Source: CAZKEW01 sp964580435
GTDB taxonomy: Bacteria; Acidobacteriota; Aminicenantia; Aminicenantales; UBA8522
Assembly: GCA_964580435.1 (NCBI GenBank)
Contig: CAZOKP010000003.1
Span: 23,287 to 87,286, forward strand
Reading direction: 5' to 3'
Length of the DNA: 64,000 nucleotides
Shown piece by piece: positions 1 to 8,911 of the stretch. The notes below the pieces were generated by a model, which saw nothing but the letters and a program-made list of their open reading frames with translations, did not search any database and had not been told where the DNA came from. The position numbers and the translations under genes are program-made. Each line of letters opens with the position of its first letter. Position 1 is the stretch's first letter.

Positions 1-761
1 GGCACATCGACGAGGTCCGGGTTTCGGCCCAAGATCCGCGCCGCAGCCTGCACAAAACTCCTTAAGGTTAAGATCTCCTGCTGAGCCAAATTATAGGCCT
101 GACCGTGCGCTTTGCTATTCAGAAGGTTGCCGGCAACGGTCCGGACGATATCATCCTGATAGATGTGCGTAAAAGCGTTAAGTCCGCCGTCGGGAAGGAC
201 AACCGGCTTCCCGTCTTCGAGGCGCAAGAAATAGGAGTAGGCCCTCAGGGTGTAATCCCTCTCCCCCATCACGACCGGGAGGCGCAATATGGTCGCGGGA
301 AAGCGGTGTTTTTCGTAGGCCCCGCGAAGAACCTCCTCGCACTTGCGTTTATTAAAGCCGTAGAGCCACCAGTCCTCGTTCTTCGTCGGCCGGGGAAAGA
401 TCTCTCGGTCGAAGTCTTCTTCAAGGAGAGGACACGGAAAATCTTTGGTGACGACGTAAACAGAGCCAGTGCTGATGTGGAAAAAATGGCCGACCTTGCC
501 GCTGAATGTCTCCACAGCAGACCGGCTGTCTTCGGCCACAAAAGCGATCATGTCCACGACGACATCAAACTTTTCCTTTTTGAACCTCTGGCGGAAATCC
601 AGGCGGTCGTTCCTGTCGCCTTTGATGCGTCGGACCTGGTCTCCCAGGTCGTCGGGTGTCCGGCCGCGGTTGAAGAGCGACACGTCATGGCCCTCAGCCA
701 GGAGCCTTTTGACGATGTGATAGCCGAAAAAGCGTGTTCCGCCGATGACCAGTATTCTCAT
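1..761 (-). CDS. NAD-dependent epimerase/dehydratase, 3' end beyond the window
   Basis: The reading frame opens with ATG at 761 and runs leftward off the window with no stop, giving about 253 residues. The N-terminus MRILVIGGTRFFGYHIVKRL is a Rossmann fold with the GGxxFxG variant of the glycine motif. It is followed by a segment like VDMIAF and by a HISTGSVY strand typical of extended short-chain dehydrogenases. This resembles the NAD-dependent epimerase group that includes plant CSP41-like proteins. The substrate cannot be told. It is the last visible gene of a minus-strand run behind an FAD oxidase, a nuclease and transketolase, with a 91-bp gap before it. The C-terminal substrate-binding part is outside the window. 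Confidence 0.85.
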   Translation of the reverse strand, partial: MRILVIGGTRFFGYHIVKRLLAEGHDVSLFNRGRTPDDLGDQVRRIKGDRNDRLDFRQRFKKEKFDVVVDMIAFVAEDSRSAVETFSGKVGHFFHISTGSVYVVTKDFPCPLLEEDFDREIFPRPTKNEDWWLYGFNKRKCEEVLRGAYEKHRFPATILRLPVVMGERDYTLRAYSYFLRLEDGKPVVLPDGGLNAFTHIYQDDIVRTVAGNLLNSKAHGQAYNLAQQEILTLRSFVQAAARILGRNPDLVDV

Positions 762-852
762 ACTGCCCTAAGAAAAGCTCAGCCCCTTTTTGTTGTCATG
801 AACAGCAGTCTCATAATAGCGCAAAAGGCGGGCTTTGTCCAGCCGCGTCGTT

Positions 853-2271
853 TCAATCAAAAATCTTGCCCGGGTTCAGAATATGATGCGGGTCGAAGAG
901 CCGTTTGATGCCCTTCATCAGCTCCACCTGAACCTCGTCCAGGGTCAAAGAAAGGAAAGGCTTCTTGACGATTCCGATGCCGTGCTCTCCCGAGACCACC
1001 CCTCCCCGTTCCTTGCCGTCGGCATAAAGCTCTTCTCGGACTTTATCGACCTTGGCCCGCCACTCCTCTTCTGGGAGAGGAATCATTTTTCGTCCGGAAT
1101 AACGGGCCCGCATGATGTGAGTATGGACATTTCCGTCGGCCGCGTGCCCGAACGTGGGCAACCAGATGGCGTATTTCTCGGAGACCTCGCGGACCCGCCG
1201 GACATGTCCGGGGATTTCCGCCCGAGGGATGGAGATGTCCAGGATCTCGATGGTGTGGGATTTTATGGCCTCATAAATTTTGCTCCGGATCTCCAGCACC
1301 GTCTCCTGCTTTTTGGGCGTGTCGGCGATAAAGACATCACTGGCTCCCTTTTCCAGACATACTTCGGCCACGGCCTGGGAGAGCCTGTCCATTTCTTCCC
1401 CGCTCGAAGCATCGAGAACAACAAGAAGATACGTCTTGCCCTCCGAGCACGGCCAGCGCTTGTCAAGATAATCCTCGGTGATGCGGATCACTTCCTCCTC
1501 GATGAACTCCACGGCCATGGGCATGATTTTTCTGCTCATCAGAAGAGGGACCGATTCGATGGCGCTCTCCAGGTTTCCAAACGGTATGACCAAGGAACGG
1601 GTCAGCTGAGCTGCGGGAAGAAGCTGGATAATGGCCTCTGTGATCACGCCCAGGGTTCCCTCCGAACCGATCATGAGATGAAGAAGGTTGTAGCCCGTGC
1701 TGCTCTTCATGAGCTTTCCACCCAGCCGGATGACCTTTCCCTGGGGAAGGACGACCTCAAGCCCTCTCACGTAATTCCTGACCACGCCGTACTTGACGGC
1801 GCAGCTACCGCCCGCGTTCGTGGCAATGAGCCCTCCGATCATGGCGCTCTCCTCTCCCGGATGAGGAGGAAAAGAAAGGCCGGCCTCCTCCACAGCTTTA
1901 GCGAACTCCATCAAGCTCAGCCCAGGTTCTACAACCGCCATCTGATTCTCACGGTCGATCTCGACCATCCTATTCATCTTTTCCAAAGATAAGACGATGC
2001 CTCCAAAAAGAGGTACGCACCCGCCGCAGAGGCCCGTCGCTCCCCCCCGGGGTGTGACAGGGATTCTTTCCTCATCGGCAAGCTTAAGCACAGCGGCTAC
2101 CTCTTCTGTCCTTTGAGGCTTGACGACGACCTCCGGGGTTTTCCTGATATCATGGAGAGAAAATTCATCGTGGCTGTAGTCGGCCATCTTCTCGGGGTCG
2201 GAAACCAAGTTCTCCGGCCCGACGAGATTTTCAAGTTGCTGACGAATTCTTGGGTCGACTTTTTTATACAT
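853..2271 (-). CDS. FAD-binding oxidase, GlcD/D-lactate dehydrogenase family
   Basis: A 472-residue protein with the two-domain vanillyl-alcohol-oxidase fold. An FAD_binding_4 region (about 35-215) contains TPRGGATGLCGG and a later GGLIATNAGG. A C-terminal FAD-oxidase_C region contains FGHAADGNVHTHI and SGEHGIG, and ends near LNPGKIF. These motifs are typical of glycolate oxidase subunit GlcD and D-lactate dehydrogenases, which oxidise 2-hydroxyacids and pass electrons to a quinone, flavoprotein or Fe-S partner. No GlcE/GlcF or iron-sulfur partner is adjacent, so the electron acceptor is unknown. It lies 45 bp downstream of the nuclease gene in the same direction and is probably co-transcribed. 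Confidence 0.9.
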   Translation of the reverse strand: MYKKVDPRIRQQLENLVGPENLVSDPEKMADYSHDEFSLHDIRKTPEVVVKPQRTEEVAAVLKLADEERIPVTPRGGATGLCGGCVPLFGGIVLSLEKMNRMVEIDRENQMAVVEPGLSLMEFAKAVEEAGLSFPPHPGEESAMIGGLIATNAGGSCAVKYGVVRNYVRGLEVVLPQGKVIRLGGKLMKSSTGYNLLHLMIGSEGTLGVITEAIIQLLPAAQLTRSLVIPFGNLESAIESVPLLMSRKIMPMAVEFIEEEVIRITEDYLDKRWPCSEGKTYLLVVLDASSGEEMDRLSQAVAEVCLEKGASDVFIADTPKKQETVLEIRSKIYEAIKSHTIEILDISIPRAEIPGHVRRVREVSEKYAIWLPTFGHAADGNVHTHIMRARYSGRKMIPLPEEEWRAKVDKVREELYADGKERGGVVSGEHGIGIVKKPFLSLTLDEVQVELMKGIKRLFDPHHILNPGKIFD

Positions 2272-2316
2272 ATTCCCTCACGAAAGCTATAATCCAACGC
2301 AATCTTTGTGTCAAAT

Positions 2317-3105
2317 TCATTCCTGGCCAGCTCCTGGACGGAGCTGGCGGGGGAAAAAAACCACGATTTGAGGCTTGCCTTTATATTCCTCAAGGAAACC
2401 GGATGCGATGAGAACGCGGCCCATATAATTCTTCACCGCAGGGAAAGCGCCTGCTCGATTCCGCGGAATCAAGGCTTCGAATTCCCCCGCTCCGGAGATA
2501 AGATAGATAAACGACCGTCCTTCTTCTACAGAAGAGCAGTTAAACCGGACCGAGATGTATTCTCCAAGGCGCGACCGCGCCACCGCTGCAGAGATTGTCT
2601 CCGGCTCTTCTTCCCGCCAGAGTCCCCTCTTTTCCCTGCGGGCTTCTTGCTGGGCTTCCCGAAAAAGGTCTTGGATATCGCTCCGGTAGGGAAAAGCCAG
2701 GAAAGCATAGGCAAAACCTTCTCTGATGATGAATTCATTGAAAAGCTTGTCTTTATCCGTCCAAACATAAGCCAGGATTCTTCCGTATTTGTCCACCCGG
2801 GTCTGGTCATAGGTCAAACGGACCTTATTGCGATTAAGATAAAAAAAAGAAAACCTCCTGGCCAGCAGCGCCCAAAAAGCCACGTCCTCTCTCGGGTCAT
2901 CTATCTCCGGGGTGTCTACACCAATAAGCCTAATCCGCTCGGAAGAGCCGTCAGAAAATTGAACCTGGATGGTATCTCCGTCATAGACCACGACTACGGT
3001 GCCCGCGTCATAATGGCGGGGCGTTTCGGATAGAGGAGCGGCCGAAGCGCTGCTGATCCGGAAAGAGCAGAAAAATAAGGGCAACAGAAAAAAGCGGTAT
3101 CTCAA
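2317..3105 (-). CDS. Exported thermonuclease-like (SNase) protein
   Basis: A 262-residue protein with an N-terminal signal peptide (hydrophobic to about residue 22, small residues before the mature start). The staphylococcal nuclease fold follows: VYDGDTIQV supplies a Ca-binding Asp, RLIGVDTPEID supplies the catalytic Arg, Asp and Glu, and DKYGRILAYVW the second catalytic Arg. All expected catalytic positions are present, so an active Ca-dependent nuclease is likely in the periplasm or outside. About 100 residues after the SNase core form an extra C-terminal domain (after about residue 155) with no family I recognise. It lies between transketolase (13 bp) and the FAD oxidase (45 bp), probably in one operon. 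Confidence 0.88.
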   Translation of the reverse strand: MRYRFFLLPLFFCSFRISSASAAPLSETPRHYDAGTVVVVYDGDTIQVQFSDGSSERIRLIGVDTPEIDDPREDVAFWALLARRFSFFYLNRNKVRLTYDQTRVDKYGRILAYVWTDKDKLFNEFIIREGFAYAFLAFPYRSDIQDLFREAQQEARREKRGLWREEEPETISAAVARSRLGEYISVRFNCSSVEEGRSFIYLISGAGEFEALIPRNRAGAFPAVKNYMGRVLIASGFLEEYKGKPQIVVFFPRQLRPGAGQE

Positions 3106-3117
3106 AGAAGATTTCCC

Positions 3118-4947
3118 TTAGGCCTGAATAAGCTCTTTGACCGCTTTGAGGATATAAGACGCGCTTATCCCGCACATTTCCATAAGCTCGGCGGGTTTTC
3201 CCGACCGAGGGAGGCGGGTGATACAAAGATGCACGATCGTGGTGTTCCCGTCCAAGGCCAGAGCGACCGCTTCCCCCAGCCCGCCGCTTGGGAAATGGTC
3301 TTCGACAACAATCACCTTGCCACCGGTCTCAGCGACTTCTCTCCTGATCGTTTCACAGTCCAACGGCTGGACGGAATAGGCGTCGATAAGGCGGATCCCG
3401 ATGCCCTCTTTTTTCAATTCGTCATGAGCCTTGAGCGCCTCGAACACGGTGATACCCGCGGCAATGACGGTGGCGACGTCCTTTTCCCCCTTCCGCAGGA
3501 CTTTGGACCCGCCGATGGGAAAGCTCTCCTCCCGAGAATAGAGAAGCGGTGTCGCCGGCCGTGTCGTCCGCAGATACGCCAGGCCTTCCTGGCGAAGCAT
3601 GGACTCCAGACATCCTTCCGCCGAGAAAGCGTCACAAGGATAGAGGACAACGCAACCGGGAATGGGCTTGAAGATGGCCATATCCTCGAGTCCCATCTGC
3701 GAAGGCCCGTCTTCCCCAATGCTCACGCCTACATGGGATCCGCAGAACTTGATGTTGGAAAAAGAATACGCCGACATCCGGATCTGGTCATGGGCCCGGC
3801 TGAGGAAAGCGGCAAATGTGGCGATAAATGGGATAAATCCCTTGGCCGACAGTCCAATGCCCATCCCCACCATATTTTGTTCGGCAATATAGGTCTGGAA
3901 AGACCTTTTGGGAAAGGCCTCAAAGAATTTCTCCGCATAGGTGGAGTTCTTGACGTCCCCATCAAGAGCCACGACCCATTCATTGACCTCGCCGATCCTT
4001 TGGAGCGCTATCCCGTACGCCAGGCGCGTCGCCGTTTTTTCGGTGTATTGGGATTTATCAAAATCGAGCGCCCTCTTCCAGCGCGGCCGCTGCGCCGCCC
4101 GGGGCTTGCGGACATATTTTCGAGAATCGATCTCCGGCATAGGGCCGATCTCTTCGAGGGCACGCAGCAGTTCATCCTCTTTCAACGGCTTGCCATGCCA
4201 GCCGTTCTTGTCCTCGACAAACGAAACCCCCTTGCCCTTGATCGTTTTGGCCAGGAGAACCGCAGGGCCCTTGGCCTTCCTGACCTTCTCAAAGACCTCG
4301 AGGATGGCGCCGACATTGTGGCCATCCACCTTATAAACCTCCCATCCAAACGCCTTGAATTTACGCTCATAAGCCTTGAGGTCATGGCCGTGCATTGTCG
4401 CTTCGGACTGACCGAGCCTATTGATGTCCGCAATAGCGATAAGATTGTTGAGCCGGAGAAGAACGGCCGAGTTCGCCGCTTCCCAGACGGATCCTTCGGC
4501 GCACTCGCCATCGCCCATCATGACGAATGTCCGGCCGGGCGATTTTCCGATCTTCTGGGCAAGGGCGATGCCGACGCCGACAGACAAGCCCTGCCCCAGG
4601 GACCCCGTGGCCGCCTTGACCCAGGATATTCGCGGCGTGGGATGGCCTTCGAGAGCAGAGGTCACCCGGCGCAGGCTCATCAGATCTTCGAGAGGGAGGA
4701 TGCCGGCCTCAGCATAAGCTGCCCAAAGGATGGGCGCAGCATGGCCTTTGGAGAGGACGAACTCATCGTTGCCCCAATCGTGGGGATCACTGATGTTGTA
4801 TCTCATTTCGCTGAAAAAAAGGCAGGCGGCCAGGTCGGCCATGGACAGGCACGTGGTCGGATGCCCGGAGCCGGCTGTGGTCGTCATTTGCAGAGAATGG
4901 ATGCGCAATCTTGTGGCGATTTTTTCTAAGGCCTCTCTTTTGTTCAT
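3118..4947 (-). CDS. tkt: Transketolase (full-length, single-chain)
   Basis: A 609-residue protein. The N-terminal thiamine diphosphate domain has the GDGECAEGSVWEA stretch and an N-terminal SGHPTTCLSMAD segment. The pyrimidine-binding and C-terminal domains follow, with YIAEQNMVGMGIG (the catalytic Glu region) and PSQMGLEDMA. The length and lack of a split match the shorter, human-like transketolases rather than the roughly 660-residue E. coli type or the split archaeal type. It exchanges two-carbon units between sugar phosphates in the pentose phosphate pathway. It appears to be the first gene of the minus-strand run; a 221-bp divergent gap separates it from the ferritin-like gene. The leader has a GGGAGGG-type ribosome site just before the ATG. 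Confidence 0.93.
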   Translation of the reverse strand: MNKREALEKIATRLRIHSLQMTTTAGSGHPTTCLSMADLAACLFFSEMRYNISDPHDWGNDEFVLSKGHAAPILWAAYAEAGILPLEDLMSLRRVTSALEGHPTPRISWVKAATGSLGQGLSVGVGIALAQKIGKSPGRTFVMMGDGECAEGSVWEAANSAVLLRLNNLIAIADINRLGQSEATMHGHDLKAYERKFKAFGWEVYKVDGHNVGAILEVFEKVRKAKGPAVLLAKTIKGKGVSFVEDKNGWHGKPLKEDELLRALEEIGPMPEIDSRKYVRKPRAAQRPRWKRALDFDKSQYTEKTATRLAYGIALQRIGEVNEWVVALDGDVKNSTYAEKFFEAFPKRSFQTYIAEQNMVGMGIGLSAKGFIPFIATFAAFLSRAHDQIRMSAYSFSNIKFCGSHVGVSIGEDGPSQMGLEDMAIFKPIPGCVVLYPCDAFSAEGCLESMLRQEGLAYLRTTRPATPLLYSREESFPIGGSKVLRKGEKDVATVIAAGITVFEALKAHDELKKEGIGIRLIDAYSVQPLDCETIRREVAETGGKVIVVEDHFPSGGLGEAVALALDGNTTIVHLCITRLPRSGKPAELMEMCGISASYILKAVKELIQA

Positions 4948-5168
4948 CGCGTCTCCCTCCCTTCTTTAGATCGAAGGCGTTTTCAAAAAGGAATCATTAT
5001 AATATCTTCAGCACTTCTCAACAATAATCTTTTTACGGGCAGGGATGAGGAGGTAGCCCCGAACGGCGAGGACGGCATCTCAAATTCACCCCGGAAATCA
5101 TCGCCGGCGGTTATTGACCGAGCGCCGCAAAAATTATATCTATAGTCCTGAAACCCCAAGGAAGAGAT

Positions 5169-5663
5169 ATGTCTGAAAACAGAACAGACAGAATGAATGA
5201 CTTGTTTTCTCAGGCAAGCCAGATCCTTGATGTCCTTCGCGAGATCGAGCTCGCGGTGGCAGAGCTTTATCGCCGCTTCTCCCTTTTTTTCCCGCACGAC
5301 CGGGTCTTCTGGCAAGACTTGTCCAAGGACGAGGGGAATCACGCCGCCATGGTGACCGAACTCAAGACCACTCTTCTTAAAAATGGAGCGCATTTTGAGG
5401 TCGGGAAAATCAACCTGTTAGTCCTGACCACCTTCCGCAAGAGAATTGAAGGCAATATCAGCCGCCTCCAGAGAGGGGAAATCGGCAGGAGGACCGCCCT
5501 TTTCATCGCTCGAGACCATGAAAAGACCCTGATCGAGCACAGCTTTTACAGCGCCATCAGGAGCGAAAACAAAGACTACCAACAGATCCAGAAAAGGATC
5601 GAAAGCGAAACGGAAAACCATTTCCAGAAGCTTGAAAATTACATCCAGACGCTCTTTCCGTGA
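5169..5663 (+). CDS. Ferritin-like / rubrerythrin-type four-helix protein
   Basis: A 164-residue, almost entirely helical protein without a signal peptide. Helix 1 carries REIELAVAELY and helix 2 carries DEGNHAAMV. A later helix has DHEKTLIEHSF, and the last has ETENHFQKLENY. These E and ExxH placements are what a ferritin-like di-iron four-helix bundle needs, so an iron-binding or peroxide-reducing rubrerythrin relative without rubredoxin domain is the best guess. The similarity is by pattern only, and metal binding is not proven. AAGGAAGAG precedes the ATG. It is a single gene between divergent transketolase and a convergent dNTPase. Confidence 0.6.
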   Translation: MSENRTDRMNDLFSQASQILDVLREIELAVAELYRRFSLFFPHDRVFWQDLSKDEGNHAAMVTELKTTLLKNGAHFEVGKINLLVLTTFRKRIEGNISRLQRGEIGRRTALFIARDHEKTLIEHSFYSAIRSENKDYQQIQKRIESETENHFQKLENYIQTLFP

Positions 5664-5696
5664 TGGTTTTCATTCTTTTCCCCAAGCAGAGAAACA

Positions 5697-6725
5697 TCAG
5701 GATGACCAGGTGCGCGGGAAAAAGAGTTTTTCGTAGAGAGCCAGGGCATAAAGGTCCGTCATCCCGGCGATAAAATCTGCGGCTCTCCTCTCCAGCGAAT
5801 CCCCCCTGGGATAAGGCTTGACGTAGGGGTCGGGGTTGCGAAGGACATAGGCATAAAGGTCGGCGAGAATTTTTTTGGCTTTGTCGATCTCCTCCGCGGC
5901 AGGAGGACTGCAATAGACTTTCGTGTAGAGAAATTCCCTCAACTCGACGACGGCGGACAAGACCTTCTCGCTCATGGCTATCCTCTCCAGGTCGGCGCTC
6001 AGACTGGCTGTGACGACATCCTCAACCATGCGGTCGATGCGCGTGGCCGGCCATCTCCCCAAAGCCTTAACCAAATGAGGAGGAATGTCGTCCTCTTCAA
6101 TGACCCCAGCGCGGAGGGCGTCATCGCTATCATGATTGACATAGGCGATGATATCGGAAACCCTCACGACCTGTCCTTCCAAGGTCTCGGGCATGTCCTT
6201 GAAATTGTCTTCCAAGATCTGTCCCCTGCCCTTGGAATGCTTCTGGATGCCTTCTCTAACTTCGTAAGTGAGATTCAGGCCCTTGCCCTCGTACTCCAAT
6301 TTTTCCACAACGCGCAGGCTCTGCTCATAATGGCTAAACCCGTCCGAGAGCAGCTTGTCCAGGGTTTCCTCCCCGGCATGTCCGAAGGGCGTGTGCCCGA
6401 GGTCGTGCCCGAGAGCGATGGCCTCGGTCAAGTCCTCGTTGAGGCGCAAGGCCTTGGCGATCGTCCGGGCGATCTGGGAGACCTCCAGGGTGTGGGTCAA
6501 CCGGGTCCGGAAGTGGTCCCCGAAAGGAGCCAGAAATACCTGCGTCTTGTGCTTTAATCTGCGGAAAGACTTGGAATGGATGATCCTGTCGCGGTCCCTC
6601 TGAAAGGCTGTTCTTAGACTGTGAGGATTCTCGGGCCGGACTCTCCCCTGGGAGTCAGCGCTCAGGATGGCCTTCGGTGAAAGAGTCGCTTTTTCGATTT
6701 CTTCGAGCTTCTCGCGTATGTTCAT
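5697..6725 (-). CDS. Deoxyguanosinetriphosphate triphosphohydrolase-like protein (HD domain)
   Basis: A 342-residue protein starting MNIREKLEEIEKATLSP. The HD phosphohydrolase signature is complete: RTRLTHTLEVSQIART supplies the first His, and ALGHDLGHTPFGHAGE supplies the HD pair and following His. The FRRLKHKTQVF segment is typical of dGTPase-like proteins, which remove triphosphate from dNTPs. An in-frame start further upstream (6818) would add 31 residues ending ...IIVSLPS that do not look like the family. In addition, a TATAAT box on the minus strand at 6742-6747 lies inside that extension, so the start at 6725 is preferred. No ribosome site is visible in front of it; the predicted leader is only about 9 nt. 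Confidence 0.9.
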   Translation of the reverse strand: MNIREKLEEIEKATLSPKAILSADSQGRVRPENPHSLRTAFQRDRDRIIHSKSFRRLKHKTQVFLAPFGDHFRTRLTHTLEVSQIARTIAKALRLNEDLTEAIALGHDLGHTPFGHAGEETLDKLLSDGFSHYEQSLRVVEKLEYEGKGLNLTYEVREGIQKHSKGRGQILEDNFKDMPETLEGQVVRVSDIIAYVNHDSDDALRAGVIEEDDIPPHLVKALGRWPATRIDRMVEDVVTASLSADLERIAMSEKVLSAVVELREFLYTKVYCSPPAAEEIDKAKKILADLYAYVLRNPDPYVKPYPRGDSLERRAADFIAGMTDLYALALYEKLFFPRTWSS

Positions 6726-6741
6726 GGATGGGAGGGAAACT

Positions 6742-6747
6742 ATTATA
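6742..6747 (-). promoter_or_regulatory. -10 box of the dGTPase-like gene
   Basis: A perfect TATAAT on the minus strand ends 16 nt before the ATG at 6725. I see no good -35 box at the right distance. With initiation about 7 nt downstream, the mRNA leader would be about 9 nt and without a Shine-Dalgarno sequence. Confidence 0.45.
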
Positions 6748-6797
6748 ACACACGACTCTTTCTTCTTATATTCTTGTTTTGTTGCCTCAGGCCAGAT

Positions 6798-6827
6798 TTG
6801 ACACTCCCATCTGTCCACTAGTATTAT
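6798..6827 (+). promoter_or_regulatory. Sigma-70 type promoter of the small membrane protein gene
   Basis: TTGACA at 6798-6803 and TATTAT at 6822-6827 are separated by 18 bp and point toward the small gene at 6858. Confidence 0.55.
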
Positions 6828-6857
6828 TCAAATAAAACAAAGACAACTGAGCTGAAG

Positions 6858-7070
6858 ATGCTTAAAGAATCTCCTCTGGGCTCGGTCAAGGCCGCTTTTG
6901 GATGCGGTATCCTTATTATCTTCTTTACTGCGTTTCTGGGCATTGTGGTTTCATTCTTTGCCAAGAACCCCGCGTTAGCTTCAGCGATCCGAAAAAGATG
7001 TGCCATAGGAATTATAATAGGTCTATTAATGACAGTTGCTTGGAAGATATATAAGAATCATTCCGAGTGA
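6858..7070 (+). CDS. Small two-helix membrane protein, unknown function
   Basis: A 70-residue protein with two predicted membrane helices (about 13-33 and 47-62). They are joined by a short basic loop, AIRKRCAIG, and the tail is polar. It resembles no family I recognise. A recognisable promoter upstream (TTGACA, 18 bp, TATTAT) argues that it is a real gene. It stands alone between a divergent dNTPase gene and the yggS group. The overlapping minus-strand frame is judged a shadow. Confidence 0.5.
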   Translation: MLKESPLGSVKAAFGCGILIIFFTAFLGIVVSFFAKNPALASAIRKRCAIGIIIGLLMTVAWKIYKNHSE

Positions 7071-7157
7071 ACAAGATCGAGGCAAATGGAGAGCTGCGCT
7101 AAGAGATTCCTGATCGAAAGTCTTGAATTATCGCTGTTTTTTGAGTAATTTTAACCC

Positions 7158-7820
7158 GTGATTCAAGAGAACGTTCGGGTTTTGCTCGAAGAGCTTCCCG
7201 AACATGTCGCGCTTGTGGCCGCGGCCAAATCCCGCACTCCCGAGGAAATCCTGGAGGCCATCACAGCCGGCGTAAGGATCATCGGCGAAAACTACATCCA
7301 AGAAGCCCAGGCGGCCTACGCCGTCATCGGCCGGCAGGTGAAATGGCATTTTATCGGCCACCTCCAGAAAAACAAGGTCAAGAAAGCCGTGGAGATCTTC
7401 GACATGATCGAGACTGTGGACTCGCTCGAGATGGCCAGAGAAATTGACAAACGCTGCGGCGAGCGGGGAAAATCCTTGCCCGTCCTGATCGAGGTCAATA
7501 GCGGCCGGGAGCCGCAAAAATTCGGCCTTCTGCCTGAGGATGCGGAAAGCCTGATCAGGGAACTGGGCCGGTTTCAGCACCTCAGAGTAGAAGGATTGAT
7601 GACCATGGGCCCGGAGTCCGGCGACCCGGAGGATGCCCGTCCATATTTTCGCGAGACCAAGAAGATTTTTGGTCAAATCAAGGCTCTCGACCTCGAGGGA
7701 GTCTCGATGAACTGGCTCTCGATGGGCATGTCCCACTCTTACCGGGTGGCCATAGAAGAAGGGGCGAATATGGTTCGTATCGGGACCAGGATTTTCGGGC
7801 CAAGGACAGGAAAAAAATGA
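7158..7820 (+). CDS. yggS: YggS/PROSC family pyridoxal-phosphate homeostasis protein
   Basis: A 220-residue protein starting with GTG. It has the PLP-lysine segment VAAAKSRTPEEI (Lys about 24), GENYIQEA, WHFIGHLQKNK, the phosphate-binding SMGMSHSYRVAIEEG and the final VRIGTRIFG, all hallmarks of the YggS alanine-racemase-fold family. These proteins carry PLP and keep vitamin B6 and amino-acid pools balanced; no enzyme activity is known. The N-terminus is slightly short against the usual 230 residues. Its stop codon overlaps the start of the dipeptide epimerase gene by 4 bp, and a PLP-dependent enzyme follows that, so the three genes probably form one operon. Confidence 0.93.
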   Translation: MIQENVRVLLEELPEHVALVAAAKSRTPEEILEAITAGVRIIGENYIQEAQAAYAVIGRQVKWHFIGHLQKNKVKKAVEIFDMIETVDSLEMAREIDKRCGERGKSLPVLIEVNSGREPQKFGLLPEDAESLIRELGRFQHLRVEGLMTMGPESGDPEDARPYFRETKKIFGQIKALDLEGVSMNWLSMGMSHSYRVAIEEGANMVRIGTRIFGPRTGKK

Positions 7821-8908
7821 AAATACAAAAGATCGACATTTTCTATTTTGACATCCCCCTTCGGGAGCCGTTCAGAATCTCGATCGGGACAATGCGTGGA
7901 GCAAACAATGTGCTTGTTAGGGTCCTCACCGATTCAGGGCTTTTCGGTCTCGGCGAAGCCTGTCCTTTTCCACCCATCACGGGAGAAACCCAGGAGACGA
8001 ATATTTCTGCCGCCAGAAGCCTGAGGGACCTGCTCATCGGAAAAGACCCGCTGGCGGTAGAACAATTTATCCGCGAAGCCGGGAGCTTTCTCAGGTCTAA
8101 TCCGAGCATCGTCGCGGCATTTGATATGGCCCTATATGACATCCTCGGAAAAGCCTCCTCTCTGCCCCTCTTCCGGCTTCTCGGCGGCTCCGACAAACCC
8201 CTCGAGACGGATATCACAGCCGACCTTGACTCTTCCAAAAAAATGGCGGCAAAGGCGAAGCGGTTCGTCGCCGCAGGATACAAAAAGATCAAGATAAAGG
8301 TGGGCCAAGATCCTGCCATGGATGTGGCCCGGCTCGAGGCGATCAGGGACGCCATCGGCTACGGCAACGAAATCAGCATTGATGCCAACCAAGGCTGGAC
8401 TGTTCCTCAAGCCATTTCCGCCCTGAAGAGGATGGAAAGGTTCAGGATTCAGTATGTAGAACAGCCAGTCGCCGCCTGGGATTTGGCTGGGCTGCGGACT
8501 GTCCGCCAACTGAGCCCGATTCCCGTCATGGCCGATGAGGCCCTCTTCTCACCCCACGATGCCGTCCGGCTCGTCAGAGAAGACGCCTGCGATTATTTCA
8601 ACATCAAGCTGATGAAATCCGGTGGAATATTGAATGCGCTCAAAATCGCTCACATCGGAGAAAGCGCCAATGTCCAGGCCATGGTCGGGTGCATGCTTGA
8701 AACGCGGCTCGCCCTGACCGCAGCGGCGCATCTCATGGCCGCGCAAAGCAACATCATCTTTGCCGACCTCGACGGGAATGCGTCCCACACGCTGGACCCG
8801 GTCAGGGGCGGGATGATTGTCAAGGGCGGGATAATCACCCTTCCGCAAGAGCCGGGGCTTGGCCTGGATATCGACCCGGCCTTCCTGAAAAAGCTGCCCA
8901 AAGTGTGA
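7817..8908 (+). CDS. Dipeptide epimerase (L-Ala-D/L-Glu epimerase type), enolase superfamily
   Basis: A 363-residue member of the muconate-lactonising subgroup of enolases. The catalytic set is present: YKKIKIKVG (KxK, base), SIDANQGW (metal Asp), YVEQPV (metal Glu), MADEAL (metal Asp and Glu) and FNIKLMKSGG (second catalytic Lys). The general pattern matches dipeptide epimerases that invert the second residue of dipeptides such as those released from peptidoglycan. The exact dipeptide is not predictable from the sequence. The start overlaps the yggS stop as ATGA. Its presence fits a cell that recycles or eats peptides (see the POT transporter and M24 peptidase further on). Confidence 0.88.
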   Translation: MKIQKIDIFYFDIPLREPFRISIGTMRGANNVLVRVLTDSGLFGLGEACPFPPITGETQETNISAARSLRDLLIGKDPLAVEQFIREAGSFLRSNPSIVAAFDMALYDILGKASSLPLFRLLGGSDKPLETDITADLDSSKKMAAKAKRFVAAGYKKIKIKVGQDPAMDVARLEAIRDAIGYGNEISIDANQGWTVPQAISALKRMERFRIQYVEQPVAAWDLAGLRTVRQLSPIPVMADEALFSPHDAVRLVREDACDYFNIKLMKSGGILNALKIAHIGESANVQAMVGCMLETRLALTAAAHLMAAQSNIIFADLDGNASHTLDPVRGGMIVKGGIITLPQEPGLGLDIDPAFLKKLPKV

Positions 8909-8911
8909 AAC

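Noticed and set aside
3229..4929. A 566-codon frame on the plus strand opposite transketolase
   Set aside because: It is the mirror of a clear transketolase gene in a GC-rich stretch; its translation lacks any family features and is rich in R, P and G.
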